The notes: generated by a model not told the origin, from the sequence alone. A stretch of DNA of 64,000 nucleotides from CADEFQ01 sp035433705 (GCA_035433705.1 DAORVK010000011.1:1-64000); one strand, 5' to 3'. Shown: positions 51,608 to 61,066, numbered from the stretch's first letter. Numbers and translations: made by a program.

Positions 51608-52409
51608 AGTTGCCCGAAGGCTCGCGGCGCCGGTAGGCGTACGCGAGCATGGCGATGCCTGCCAGCAGCATCGGCAGCGAGAGCAGCTGGCCCATCGTGA
51701 GCCACTGATCCGCGAAATAGCCGATCTGCTGGTCGGGTACGCGCCAGAACTCGACCAGCATGCGCGCGAGACTGTAGATCACGAGAAAGAGTCCCGAGGG
51801 CGCAAGCCGCGGCCGAGGCTTCGACGTGAACCACCAGAGGATCGCGAAGAGCAGCAGTCCTTCGAGTGCCGCCTCGTACAGCTGCGTCGCGTGGCGCACC
51901 TCTCCATCGACCTCAAAGCCCCACGGCACCGTCGTCACGCGACCCCAGAGCTCACCGTTCACAAAGTTGCCGATACGGCCGGCGAAAATGCCGATGCCCG
52001 GCAGCGGCGCCAGAAAATCGAACGCATCGGCGACGCGGCGCCGGCGGCGCCAGGCGAAAAGGGTGACGGCGGCGAGCACGCCGATGAGGCCGCCGTGAAA
52101 CGACATGCCGCCCTGCGTGATCTTGAGCGGATAGAAGGGGTCTTCGGCCCAGTACCCGAGGCCATAGAAGAATACATAGCCCAGGCGCCCGCCCAGAATC
52201 ACGCCGAGCATCGCGAAGAAGATCACGTCGTCGACATCCTGGGGCTTCCAGGTGGAACCGGGGCGTGTGGCGCGGCGGCGCCCGAGCCACCATGCCGCGG
52301 CGAAACCGATGAGATACATGATCCCGTACCAGCGGACCGACAGCGGGCCGATGCCGAAGAAGGGGCCCACCTGAAATGCGATGGGATCGAAGCCGGGATA
52401 ATGAATCAT
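51594..52409 (-). CDS. lgt: Prolipoprotein diacylglyceryl transferase
   Basis: 271 residues, seven-helix inner-membrane enzyme. FHGGLIGVLAA near 105 and the signature GRIGNFVNGELWGR near 140-153 carry catalytic residues; H and R positions are intact. It attaches diacylglycerol to lipobox Cys of prolipoproteins, including the many lipoproteins of this window. Its 3' end overlaps the glycine-zipper lipoprotein gene by 14 bases. Confidence 0.96.
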   Translation of the reverse strand: MIHYPGFDPIAFQVGPFFGIGPLSVRWYGIMYLIGFAAAWWLGRRRATRPGSTWKPQDVDDVIFFAMLGVILGGRLGYVFFYGLGYWAEDPFYPLKITQGGMSFHGGLIGVLAAVTLFAWRRRRRVADAFDFLAPLPGIGIFAGRIGNFVNGELWGRVTTVPWGFEVDGEVRHATQLYEAALEGLLLFAILWWFTSKPRPRLAPSGLFLVIYSLARMLVEFWRVPDQQIGYFADQWLTMGQLLSLPMLLAGIAMLAYAYRRREPSGNSSAR

Positions 52410-52418
52410 GGGTCCAGT

Positions 52419-53600
52419 CTAACCGGTCAGGACGCGGCAGAAGAACGCCTTGAGATAGCGCGTCTCGGCAATGGCGGGATGTAGTGGATGATCGGGTGCC
52501 TGGCCGCCGACCGCGATCACCTGCACGAAGCGCGACACGTGGCGCGCGGCCGACTGTATGGCCGCCAGCAGGTCGCTCTCGGCGAGATGCCATGAGCACG
52601 AGCAGGAGACGAGCAGACCTTCATCGTCGAGCAAGCGCAATGCGAGCTGGTTGAGCTTGCGGTAAGCGGCCTGCGCCTTCGGCAGGTCCTTGCGCCGCTT
52701 TGCGAACGCGGGCGGGTCGAGCACGATGGCATCGAACCGTCGACCGGCTGCCGCCAGTGCTTCGAGGACATCGAACGCGTCGCCCTTCAGCGCCTCGACC
52801 TCGAACCCGTGTCGCTGCGCATTGCGCGCCGCCGCCGCCAGCGCATTCGCGGAAGCATCCACGCACGCTGCTGCACGGGCACCGGCATTCAGCGCAGTGA
52901 CCGCCCACGCGCCGGCGTAAGAGCACACGTCGAGCACCCGCGCATCGCGCGGCAGCAGCTCGCGAAACCGCGCGCGATTGGCGCTCTGGTCGTAGAACCA
53001 GCCCGTCTTCTGACCCTGGCCGAGCGGCGCGGTGAACGCGATGCCGTTCTCGACGAGCTCGAGCTCTTCGGGCAACGCGCCGAAGGCGACTGTGAGTTCC
53101 TTCGGCAACTGCTCGAGATCGCGCGCGCCCGTGTCGTTCTTCCAGACGAGACTCTGCGGCGCGACGACTGCGCGGATCGCGGCCTCGATATCGGCCTTGC
53201 GCGCCTCCATGCCCGCGGTTGCGATCTGCCCGACGGCGACCTCGCCGTAGCGATCCACGATGAGTCCGGGCAGCTCATCCGACTCGCCAAAGAGAAGCCG
53301 ATAGTGCGGCGTCGGATAGAGGAGCGTGCGCAGACGCAGCGCGCGCCCGATGCGTGCCGCGAAGAAAGCGGCATCCGGCTCGAGCCGCTCGTCGCGCGAC
53401 AAAATGCGCGCGCAGATCAGCGCATGCGGATTGACGCAGGCATGACCGAGAAAGGCCCCGCGGTCGGAAACGACGCGCGCGACATCACCCGGCCTGAAAG
53501 CTGTGAGCGGCGTGCCCGCAATATCCACTTCGTTGCTGAACACCCAGGCGTGACCAGCGCGAAGACGCCGGTCCTCGCCCTTCTTCAATCGCAACTCCAT
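52419..53600 (-). CDS. rlmI: 23S rRNA m5C1962 methyltransferase RlmI
   Basis: 393 residues. A PUA domain (about 1-75: KKGEDRRLRAGHAWVFSNE) precedes the methyltransferase. FYDQSANRARFRELLPRDARVLDVCSYAGAWAV near 202-234 contains the SAM motif, LDPPAFAKRRKDLPKA near 294 holds the DPP motif and SCSCSWHLAE near 334 has the catalytic Cys. Divergent from the YyaL-type gene, 18 bases away. Confidence 0.93.
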   Translation of the reverse strand: MELRLKKGEDRRLRAGHAWVFSNEVDIAGTPLTAFRPGDVARVVSDRGAFLGHACVNPHALICARILSRDERLEPDAAFFAARIGRALRLRTLLYPTPHYRLLFGESDELPGLIVDRYGEVAVGQIATAGMEARKADIEAAIRAVVAPQSLVWKNDTGARDLEQLPKELTVAFGALPEELELVENGIAFTAPLGQGQKTGWFYDQSANRARFRELLPRDARVLDVCSYAGAWAVTALNAGARAAACVDASANALAAAARNAQRHGFEVEALKGDAFDVLEALAAAGRRFDAIVLDPPAFAKRRKDLPKAQAAYRKLNQLALRLLDDEGLLVSCSCSWHLAESDLLAAIQSAARHVSRFVQVIAVGGQAPDHPLHPAIAETRYLKAFFCRVLTG

Positions 53601-53618
53601 TGCCGTATTCTACCCGAC

Positions 53619-55685
53619 ATGGCAAACGCACTTTCCCGTGAAACGAGCCCCTACCTGCGACAACACGCGGACAACCCGGTGGACTGGTACCCGTGGGGCG
53701 AAGAGGCGCTCGCGCTCGCGCGCGCGAGCGGCAAGCCGATCCTGCTTTCCATCGGCTACTCCGCCTGTCACTGGTGCCACGTGATGGCGCACGAATCGTT
53801 CGAGGACCCCGTGACCGCACGGCTGATGAACGAGCTCTTCGTGAACGTGAAGGTCGATCGCGAGGAGCGCCCCGATCTCGACCGCATCTACCAGATCGCG
53901 CAGCAGATGCTGACCCAGCGGGGCGGCGGCTGGCCGCTTACGATGTTCCTTGCGCACGACGATCAGCGCCCGTTCTTCGGCGGCACCTACTTTCCGCCGA
54001 CCGCGCGCTTCGGCATGCCAGCATTCCGCGACCTGCTCGCGCGGGTTGCCGAGTACTACCGGGATCATCGCGAGGACCTGCGCAAGCAGAGCGATGCCCT
54101 CCTCGAGGCCTTTGCGACGCTCGAATCTGCCCCGGCAGATTCCGCCACGACCCTGACCGACGCGCCGCTGGTCGCGTTTCGCGGCCAGATAGAGCGGTCC
54201 TTCGACCGGACGCGCGGGGGTTTTGGCGACGCGCCGAAGTTTCCGCATCCCACCTCGATCGAGCGCCTGATGCGCGCCTGGCACGCCACCGCCAAATCGC
54301 CCGAGCCCGATCTGCACGCGCTCTTCATGGCGACACTCACTCTCACGCGCATGGCGGAAGGCGGCCTCTTCGATCACGTGGCCGGCGGCTTCTACCGCTA
54401 CAGCGTGGATGCAGACTGGATGATCCCGCACTTCGAGAAAATGCTGTACGACAACGGCGCGCTGCTCGCAAGTTACGCGGGCGCCACCGTCGCGACGGGC
54501 GAGGCGCTGTTTGCCCGCACGGCCGCGCAAACGGCCACCTGGCTGCTCGCGGACATGCAGTCACCCGAAGGCGGCTTCTACTCGAGCCGCGATGCCGACT
54601 CGGAAGGGCACGAAGGCCGGTACTACGTCTGGACGCCCGCCGAAGCGCAGTCATTGCTTGGCGCCGATGAGTACGCCGTGCTCGCGGCACGCTTCGGCCT
54701 CGACCGCGCGCCGAATTTCGAAGGCGCCTGGCACTTGCACGCCTTTCGCGGCATCGAGGAAATCGCCGCGGAACGCGGAGAAGCACCCAGCGCCGTCGTG
54801 ACAAGGATCGACAGCGCCCGCGCCAGGCTGCTCGCGGCACGCGAGCGCCGCGTGCCGCCGGCGCGCGACGAGAAAATCCTGACGAGCTGGAATGCGATCG
54901 CCATCCGCGGCCTCGCCATAGCCGCGCGGGCGCTCGATGAGCCGCGACTCGCGGACGCGGCTACGCGCGCGCTCGATTTCCTGCGCGAACGGCTGTGGCG
55001 CAATGGCCGTCTGCTCGCCACGTACAAGGACGGTCGCGCGCATCTCAATGCCTACCTCGATGACTACGCGCTGCTCGCCGACGCGATCCTCGAGCTGCTG
55101 CAGGCCCGTTGGCGCAGCGAGGACCTTGCTCTGGCGCGCGCGTTGCTCGAGGCGATGCTCGAGCATTTCGAGGATCGTGACGCAGGCGGTTTCTGGTTCA
55201 CGTCGCACGACCACGAGCGGCTGATGCATCGGTCGAAGAGCTTCTCGGACGACGCCACGCCCTGCGGCAATGGCGTCGCCGCGACGGTTCTGCAACGCAT
55301 GGGGTACCTGCTCGGCGAGCCGCGCTGGCTGGCCGCCGCCGAACGCACGCTGCGCGCCGGCTGGAGCGGCCTCTCACGCCAGCCGCAGGCGCATGCCTCG
55401 ATGCTGACCGCACTCGAGGAGTATCTCGCCCCACCGCAGATCGTGATCCTGCGTGGCGACCCAGCCGGGATCAGCCGCTGGCAGCGCGAACTTGCGCGGC
55501 TCTATGCGCCCCAGCGGATCACGCTCGCGATTGCGGATGACGCCACAGGACTTCCCGCTGCGCTCGCCGACAAGTCGGCACACGGGGGTGTCGTGGCGTA
55601 TCTGTGCCGCGGCAGCACCTGCAGTGCGCCCATCGACGACCTCAGCGTGCTGCTGCGGGACCTGCGGTTGGCGCTTTCGCCCTGA
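53619..55685 (+). CDS. YyaL/SPATA20-type thioredoxin-domain protein
   Basis: 688 residues. An N-terminal thioredoxin-like domain (1-165) has C50-HWC53 followed by the characteristic HVMAHESFEDP. The rest is an (alpha/alpha)6-like barrel (about 190-580: VAGGFYRYSVDADWMIPHFEKMLYDN) related to N-acylglucosamine epimerase folds, and a small C-terminal part. The family is widespread, highly conserved and poorly understood. The 3' end overlaps the ridA-like gene by 44 bases. Confidence 0.93.
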   Translation: MANALSRETSPYLRQHADNPVDWYPWGEEALALARASGKPILLSIGYSACHWCHVMAHESFEDPVTARLMNELFVNVKVDREERPDLDRIYQIAQQMLTQRGGGWPLTMFLAHDDQRPFFGGTYFPPTARFGMPAFRDLLARVAEYYRDHREDLRKQSDALLEAFATLESAPADSATTLTDAPLVAFRGQIERSFDRTRGGFGDAPKFPHPTSIERLMRAWHATAKSPEPDLHALFMATLTLTRMAEGGLFDHVAGGFYRYSVDADWMIPHFEKMLYDNGALLASYAGATVATGEALFARTAAQTATWLLADMQSPEGGFYSSRDADSEGHEGRYYVWTPAEAQSLLGADEYAVLAARFGLDRAPNFEGAWHLHAFRGIEEIAAERGEAPSAVVTRIDSARARLLAARERRVPPARDEKILTSWNAIAIRGLAIAARALDEPRLADAATRALDFLRERLWRNGRLLATYKDGRAHLNAYLDDYALLADAILELLQARWRSEDLALARALLEAMLEHFEDRDAGGFWFTSHDHERLMHRSKSFSDDATPCGNGVAATVLQRMGYLLGEPRWLAAAERTLRAGWSGLSRQPQAHASMLTALEEYLAPPQIVILRGDPAGISRWQRELARLYAPQRITLAIADDATGLPAALADKSAHGGVVAYLCRGSTCSAPIDDLSVLLRDLRLALSP

Positions 55686-56109
55686 CGGCAACGCCCAGGA
55701 CTTCGAAACGCGCGCCGCGCACCAGCGTGCCACTGCCGATGAACGCGCGGGCCGGGAAGCCGCCACTGAAATAGCCGCGGTAAATGCGATTGAACGTGTC
55801 GTACTGCGAAATGTCGGAGCAGAAGACGGTCACCGACACGAGATCGTCCATCCTGAAGCCCGCAGATTCCACCGTGCGCTTCACGCCGTCCATGACGAGG
55901 CGCGCCTCGAGCTCGACATCAGCGGGCGCCAGCTGCGTTTGCGGATCGAGCCCCAGATGGCCCGCCACGTAGAGGGTGTCGCCCACGCGGACGCCGTCGC
56001 TGAAGGGCAGCGGCGCACCGGGGCGCTGCTCGACGATATTCTCGCGATCAGCGCTGTAGGCCGTCGCGCACAGAATGAGGCCCATCAGTCCATAGATCGT
56101 CGTACGCAT
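55642..56109 (-). CDS. RidA-family protein with a signal peptide
   Basis: 155 residues. A signal peptide (MRTTIYGLMGLILCATAYSA) precedes a complete RidA (YjgF) domain: GVRVGDTLYVAGHLGLDP and the conserved Arg in FPARAFIGSG near 125. RidA deaminates reactive enamines in the cytoplasm; this copy should be periplasmic, so its substrate is unknown. The ATG is at 56109. Confidence 0.88.
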   Translation of the reverse strand: MRTTIYGLMGLILCATAYSADRENIVEQRPGAPLPFSDGVRVGDTLYVAGHLGLDPQTQLAPADVELEARLVMDGVKRTVESAGFRMDDLVSVTVFCSDISQYDTFNRIYRGYFSGGFPARAFIGSGTLVRGARFEVLGVAVRAKAPTAGPAAAR

Positions 56110-56126
56110 GGCTCTTCCTCCATCGG

Positions 56127-56561
56127 TTACCGCGGTTCGAGCGCCTGTCGCAAGGCTGCTGCAAGATCCACCGATGCAGCCGCATCGAAAGGCGCCGCCT
56201 GCGCCCAATCGTACGCCCACGGCTGCGCCGTGCGCAGGCCGGCGGGCTCGTCCGCGTAACGCGGAATCACGTGCGCGTGAAGTGCCGGCTCCACGTTGCC
56301 GAAAATCGCGTAGTTGATGCGTGCTGCGGCGGTCACAGCGAGCAGCGCATCCCCCAGCCGCGCCATGTCGGCGAGGAACTGCACGCGCGCCACGCCTTCG
56401 AGCGAGTTCAACTGCGGGACGACCGGGTCGGGCAGCAGCAACAGGTAGCCGCGCACGAATTGCTGCGCGCCGAACACTGCCCACCCGGAAGCGAGGCGCG
56501 CGAGCACCCTTGGCTCGCGGCCGGCGCGGGCTGCGGCCACGTCGCGATGGATGGCGGTCAT
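56127..56561 (-). CDS. HIT-family protein lacking the first triad His
   Basis: 144 residues from ATG 56561; a GTG at 56573 that overlaps the DUF486 stop would add four. The family motif HxHxHxxP reads here ALHAHVIPR, so the first His is Ala while the other two are present. The N-terminal strand with QQFVRGYLLLLPDPVV is typical. It probably hydrolyses or transfers nucleotides, with activity uncertain. Confidence 0.8.
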   Translation of the reverse strand: MTAIHRDVAAARAGREPRVLARLASGWAVFGAQQFVRGYLLLLPDPVVPQLNSLEGVARVQFLADMARLGDALLAVTAAARINYAIFGNVEPALHAHVIPRYADEPAGLRTAQPWAYDWAQAAPFDAAASVDLAAALRQALEPR

Positions 56562-56569
56562 TGCGCCAG

Positions 56570-56911
56570 TCACGAGCGGAAGATGAAGTAGACCGCGCCG
56601 ACGATGCAGAGCGCGGCCCAGAGGAAATCGAGCTTGAGCGGTTGGCGCATGTAGAACACCGCGAACGGCACAAACACCGCAAGCGTGATCACTTCCTGCA
56701 GGATCTTGAGCTGCCCGAGCGACAGCTCGGAGTAGCCGATGCGGTTTGCCGGCACCTGCAGCAGGTACTCGAAGAGCGCGATGCCCCAGCTCGCGAACGC
56801 CGCCAGATACCACGGTCGGCTCGCAAGATTCTTGAGATGCGCGTACCACGCGAAGGTCATGAAAACGTTCGACAGCACCAACAGAGCGGTCGTTGGAACG
56901 ATCGCCGGCAT
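56570..56911 (-). CDS. DUF486 / DMT-like membrane protein
   Basis: 113 residues, four transmembrane helices. PWYLAAFASWGIALFEYLLQVPANRIGYSE and LKLDFLWAALCIVGAVYFIFR match the DUF486 family, a half-size relative of drug/metabolite transporters. It starts two bases after the DUF882 gene and its stop overlaps a possible HIT start. Substrate unknown. Confidence 0.9.
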   Translation of the reverse strand: MPAIVPTTALLVLSNVFMTFAWYAHLKNLASRPWYLAAFASWGIALFEYLLQVPANRIGYSELSLGQLKILQEVITLAVFVPFAVFYMRQPLKLDFLWAALCIVGAVYFIFRS

Positions 56912-56913
56912 TC

Positions 56914-57474
56914 TCAGCCCTGCCAGCTGCGTACGCGCCCCGTATCGAGGTGAACGAAATCGGACTTGCGGTAGAAGCCCACGCCGCCACACGCGAGCGC
57001 GAGTGCGATGTCGCGCACACGGCTGCAGGACGCGCCTTTCAGGCGCACGTCGATTGCCCTTCCGTCCATGTGCAGGCTGCGTCTTGCGACTCCGGCGCTT
57101 GCCGCTGCGAGACGCGCGTTGGTGCCCGACGATCGATAGCCGGAAATCACCTCGAAGCGCGCATCCCGCCCGGCGGCGAGCGCCACGGCAGTCATCTGTT
57201 CGTACAGGCCCGGGTCGATCGCGTGCTGCTCGTTCGCGCGATGATCGCGCAGCAGATGCTCGAGTTTTGCGAGGGCGCCCGGCACGAGGTCGCGACCGTC
57301 GTGCCACGCGAGGCTGAGCGACTCTCCCGTATGGGTGTTCAGAAGCTCGATCCAGCGCGGCGCATCGGCTGTTGCAGCCCCGAGCGCCACGCGCGGACGC
57401 GCGAGCACAGCAGCCCCTGTAGCGGCAAGCGAAGCGGCCAGCAGGCGTCGGCGTGTCCAGAACGGGTTCGACAT
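56914..57474 (-). CDS. DUF882 / YcbK-like murein peptidase, Tat-exported
   Basis: 186 residues. A TRRRLLAASLAATGAAVLA Tat-type signal opens the protein. The peptidase M15-like domain shows SGYRSSGTNARLAA near 117, SLHMDGRAIDVRL with metal His and Asp near 143, and DFVHLDTG with His near 173. E. coli MepK (YcbK) cleaves 3-3 cross-links in peptidoglycan; that role is likely but unproven here. Confidence 0.88.
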   Translation of the reverse strand: MSNPFWTRRRLLAASLAATGAAVLARPRVALGAATADAPRWIELLNTHTGESLSLAWHDGRDLVPGALAKLEHLLRDHRANEQHAIDPGLYEQMTAVALAAGRDARFEVISGYRSSGTNARLAAASAGVARRSLHMDGRAIDVRLKGASCSRVRDIALALACGGVGFYRKSDFVHLDTGRVRSWQG

Positions 57475-57514
57475 GAGAGAGCCCTCGGTCCGAATGGTTC
57501 CATCAGTTGCCACT

Positions 57515-58696
57515 TCAGACGCCACCCGCATCCCCCGGATGGCGGTTCACGGCGATGACGGTCGCACGCGGGAAGAAGTTGAACTCCGACGCGCTCGCCC
57601 AGGTGTAGGCCCCCATTGAACGACCGACGATCAGGTCGCCGGGCCGCAGGCGCGGCAGCATCAGGTTTTCAGCGATGACATCGATGCTGTCGCAGGTAGG
57701 CCCCGCGAGCACCGACGGGAAGCGCTCCTCGCCGCCGCGCAGGGCTTCAACGGGATAGCGCGCGTGATCGTAAAGCTGCCCGCTGTAGGAGCCATAAAGG
57801 CCGTCATCGAGATAGTACCACCAGTGCCCCTCGCGCTCGGCGCGGCCCATCACGCTTGCAACGCCAATCGCAGAGGGCCCTGCGATGAAACGCCCCGGCT
57901 CGGCGATCACGCGCACCCGGCGCGGCAACCTGGCGAGCGCCGTGCGTAGCGGCGCGCAGAAGCGGCCGATTTCCGGCGCACGCTGCCCGTAGCCGATCGG
58001 AAAGCCGCCGCCGATGTCGAGCGTATCGAAGGGCCCGAGGCGCTCGCGGCGCGCCTGCGCGAGGAGGCGCTCGCAGGTCTCGATCGCCTCGAGATGCTTC
58101 AGGGCATTCGGTGCCTGCGACCCGACGTGAAAGGAAAGCCCGCGCACGGTGAGACCGAGTTCACGCGCACGGCGTGCGAGCCCGGGGAGCGCCTCCGGGT
58201 CGCAGCCGAACTTGCGCGACAGATCGCAGACCGCGCCCGGAGCGCGAAACGACACGCGCAACAGCAGTCCCGCTTCGGCACGGTGCGGGATGAATTTCTC
58301 GAGCTCATCGACGTTGTCCGCGACGAACATGCGCACGCCTGCGTGCAAGGCGTTGCGGATGTCGATGTCACGCTTGATCGGGTGCGTGTGAATGCAGCGT
58401 GCGGGGTCGATGCCGAGCCGGGAGACGAGCTGGACCTCGCCGGTGGTCGCGAGGTCGAAGAACCCGCCCTCTTCCCGGATCGTCTCGATCACGGCGGCAT
58501 GCGGCAGGGGCTTCAGTGCGTAGTGGAGATCGACGCCCGGCAGCGCGCGCGCGAGGCTTCGGTACTGGGCGCGCACGCGTGCGCAATCGATGATCAGGAG
58601 GGGGGAGCCGAAATCCGCCACCAGCCGGCGGATATGCTCAGGCGTGAAAGGGTCGATCCAGCGGGGTTTGGGGCGCGCCCGGCGCGATGCCTGCAT
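57515..58696 (-). CDS. Ornithine/lysine/diaminopimelate-type PLP decarboxylase (fold type III)
   Basis: 393 residues. Alanine-racemase-like barrel with the PLP Lys62 in HYALKPLPH, LSFHVGSQ near 188, GGGFPIGY near 235, AEPGRFI near 268 and the catalytic Cys335 in GPTCDSIDVI. These fit the eukaryotic-type ornithine decarboxylases of bacteria, which make putrescine. An earlier in-frame GTG/ATG leader is open but not needed. The 5' end faces the AAA ATPase 70 bases away. Confidence 0.88.
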   Translation of the reverse strand: MQASRRARPKPRWIDPFTPEHIRRLVADFGSPLLIIDCARVRAQYRSLARALPGVDLHYALKPLPHAAVIETIREEGGFFDLATTGEVQLVSRLGIDPARCIHTHPIKRDIDIRNALHAGVRMFVADNVDELEKFIPHRAEAGLLLRVSFRAPGAVCDLSRKFGCDPEALPGLARRARELGLTVRGLSFHVGSQAPNALKHLEAIETCERLLAQARRERLGPFDTLDIGGGFPIGYGQRAPEIGRFCAPLRTALARLPRRVRVIAEPGRFIAGPSAIGVASVMGRAEREGHWWYYLDDGLYGSYSGQLYDHARYPVEALRGGEERFPSVLAGPTCDSIDVIAENLMLPRLRPGDLIVGRSMGAYTWASASEFNFFPRATVIAVNRHPGDAGGV

Positions 58697-58766
58697 TTGT
58701 GATGCATTGTCGGAAATGCCCGCCTCGCCCGCAAGCAGGGGCCCTGCTTTGTTACATTGCCCGGCC

Positions 58767-60272
58767 ATGGAGAGGTCGCCCGCCGCGGAACCACACGCCG
58801 AACTGCAGACGCTGCTGTCCTCGCGCGTCGCGCTGATCGCGATCGAGAGCCGCGACGAGACGCGCACCCTCGCGCTGTTGCGCGACGCGAGTCTGCGCGT
58901 ACGCCGCGCGCCGGGTTCAGGGGTGTTCGTGTGGAGCGCGACCGAGGGCCTCACACGCGTCGACCGGGACATGGGCGGCCCGCAGCGTCACCTGATCGAA
59001 CCGGGGCAGATGCTGCGGCATCTCAAGGCGACGCCGGTGGCCGGCATCTACATCCTGCTCGACTTCCACCCGTACCTCACGGATCCCGTCCACATCCGCA
59101 TGTTGAAGGACGTGGTGCAGGATCAGGCGAGCGTACCGCGCACCGTCGTGCTCGTCAGTCACGAGATCACATTGCCGCCCGATCTTGCGCCGCTCGCCGC
59201 GCATTTCCGCCCCGCCCTGCCCTCGGAGGGCGAGCGGCAGATGATCGTCACGCGCGTGTTCGACGAATGGCAGCGCCAGCACCGCGGCCGCACGCCGAAA
59301 ATCGACCGGGCGGCGCTGGCGCGCGTCGTCGACAACCTCGCCGGGCTCAGCGCCGCCGACGCGGAGCGCCTCGTGCGTCGTGCACTTTATGACGATGGCG
59401 CAATCACCACCGCCGACCTGCGCGCGGTGCAGGCCGGCAAGTACGAATTGCTCAACCGCCACGGCACACTCGACTTCGAGCCCGACACGGCAGGTTTCGC
59501 CGACATCGGCGGCCTCGCGACGCTGCGGCGCTGGGTCGAGATGCGCAAGCCCGCGTTCGACGGCAGCGCACCCGGCCTTGACGCCCCGCGCGGCGTGCTG
59601 CTCCTCGGCGTGCAGGGCTGCGGCAAGAGCCTCGCCGCTCGCGCGATCGCGGGGATCTTCGGCGTGCCGCTGCTGCGCTTCGATTTTGCGGCGCTCTACA
59701 GCAAATGGCAGGGAGAGTCCGAGAAGAATCTGCGCGAGACTCTCGCTTCAGCCGCAGCGCTCGCGCCGTGCGTGCTGTGGATCGACGAAATCGAGAAAGC
59801 CATCTCGAGCAGCGACGGCGACACCGGCGCCGGCAAACGCCTGCTCGGCACCTTCCTCACCTGGATGGCCGAGCGGCAGGCGGCCGTATTCATCGTCGCA
59901 ACTGCCAACGACGTAAGCGCATTGCCTCCCGAACTCATCCGCAAGGGCCGCTTCGACGAGATCTTTTTCGTCGACCTGCCCGATGCCGCCACGCGCGCGG
60001 TGATCCTCGGCATCCACGCGCGCAAGCGCAACATCGTGCTTTCCGACGCCCACGCGCGGGCCCTTGCGGAAAGGAGCGCGGAGTTTTCCGGCGCCGAACT
60101 CGAACAGGCGATCGTCGCCGCGCTCTACACGACGCACGCGCAGGACAAGCGGCCCGATGCCGCAGCGATCGCGCGCGAGATCGCCGCGACGCGCCCTCTT
60201 GCCGTCGTGATGGCCGAACAGGTGGCAGCGCTGCGCGCCTGGGCGCGGGAGCGCACGGTGCGCGCCGATTGA
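58767..60272 (+). CDS. Ycf46-like AAA ATPase
   Basis: 501 residues. The N-terminal Ycf46-type domain (about 1-230: ELQTLLSSRVALIAIESRDE) is followed by a single AAA module with Walker A GVQGCGKS near 280, Walker B CVLWIDEIEKA near 335 and a DVSALPPELIRKGRFDE arginine-finger segment near 390. Ycf46 proteins occur in cyanobacteria and some proteobacteria with roles in CO2 utilisation or photosynthesis regulation in cyanobacteria; function here is unknown. Confidence 0.85.
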   Translation: MERSPAAEPHAELQTLLSSRVALIAIESRDETRTLALLRDASLRVRRAPGSGVFVWSATEGLTRVDRDMGGPQRHLIEPGQMLRHLKATPVAGIYILLDFHPYLTDPVHIRMLKDVVQDQASVPRTVVLVSHEITLPPDLAPLAAHFRPALPSEGERQMIVTRVFDEWQRQHRGRTPKIDRAALARVVDNLAGLSAADAERLVRRALYDDGAITTADLRAVQAGKYELLNRHGTLDFEPDTAGFADIGGLATLRRWVEMRKPAFDGSAPGLDAPRGVLLLGVQGCGKSLAARAIAGIFGVPLLRFDFAALYSKWQGESEKNLRETLASAAALAPCVLWIDEIEKAISSSDGDTGAGKRLLGTFLTWMAERQAAVFIVATANDVSALPPELIRKGRFDEIFFVDLPDAATRAVILGIHARKRNIVLSDAHARALAERSAEFSGAELEQAIVAALYTTHAQDKRPDAAAIAREIAATRPLAVVMAEQVAALRAWARERTVRAD

Positions 60273-60299
60273 GGACGCTCGTGACGTTCCGGCAGGTAC

Positions 60300-60812
60300 T
60301 CAGAACCGAAAGCCGCTTTGCTCCAGATCGGCGATTCGCACGATCATCGCCCGGCGCGGATCGCCGGGCAGCTCAGTAAAGCCATACTTCGCATAGAACG
60401 CGCGCAGGGCGTCATCGAGCGGATGGGTGATGACGCCGAAGCAGCCCACTTCCTTCGACAGCGCCATGCTGGTCGTCAATGCATAGAAAAGCAGCTGCTG
60501 CGCCAACCCCTGTCCCTGCAAGCGCCGGTCGATGGCCAATTGACCAAGCAGCACCACCGGGAGTGCCGCAGGCCGGTCGCGGCGCACCTTCTTTGGCAGG
60601 AATTCGCGCTCGATCTGACCGGCGGCGAGCGTGACGTAGCCGACCATCACCCCTGTTTCCCTCTCGTTGAAAACGGTGGTGCGGGAGATATTGTGGAGAT
60701 GGTTGCGCCGCGCATGGCGGCGCAACCACAGATTCATCGATTCGCGGCCGCAGTCGAAGTATTCGAGTTCATCATCTTCTGCAAGCGGGCGCGGCGGATT
60801 CAGTCTCGCCAT
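60300..60812 (-). CDS. GNAT acetyltransferase toxin (TacT/AtaT-like)
   Basis: 170 residues, GNAT fold with LGQLAIDRRLQGQGLAQQLL near 89-108 as the acetyl-CoA motif and a catalytic Tyr-containing FYAKYGFTEL near 140. Paired with a DUF1778 antitoxin and overlapping it by 13 bases. Such toxins acetylate aminoacyl-tRNA and block translation. A toxin-antitoxin module, type II. Confidence 0.88.
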   Translation of the reverse strand: MARLNPPRPLAEDDELEYFDCGRESMNLWLRRHARRNHLHNISRTTVFNERETGVMVGYVTLAAGQIEREFLPKKVRRDRPAALPVVLLGQLAIDRRLQGQGLAQQLLFYALTTSMALSKEVGCFGVITHPLDDALRAFYAKYGFTELPGDPRRAMIVRIADLEQSGFRF

Positions 60813-61066
60813 GCGGGCCGCGTCCTGGCGAGATCAGCCAGCGCGGGAACGGGCCTGGCGGGCTTCTTCGCCCATGCCTCGAATTTCCGCCAGCTCCCGT
60901 CTGGAATAGTCACGACGGACTGGAAAGTCAGCTCGATTTCGGCGGCTTCAACCGCCCTTCGGCGGATGAAATCGCTCAAGTTCGTCCGCGAAGCGGTGGC
61001 GGCGGCTTCCAGGAGTTCGCGCTCGCGATCGGAGACGCGGACGCTGACGGGGGCAAGGCTGCTCAT
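60800..61066 (-). CDS. DUF1778 antitoxin
   Basis: 88 residues, ribbon-helix-helix N-terminus (SVRVSDRERELLEAAATASRTNLSDFIRRRAVEAAE) and a short C-terminal toxin-binding tail. It should bind DNA and the GNAT toxin, repressing their shared promoter. The first gene of the pair, as usual. Confidence 0.88.
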   Translation of the reverse strand: MSSLAPVSVRVSDRERELLEAAATASRTNLSDFIRRRAVEAAEIELTFQSVVTIPDGSWRKFEAWAKKPARPVPALADLARTRPAWRD

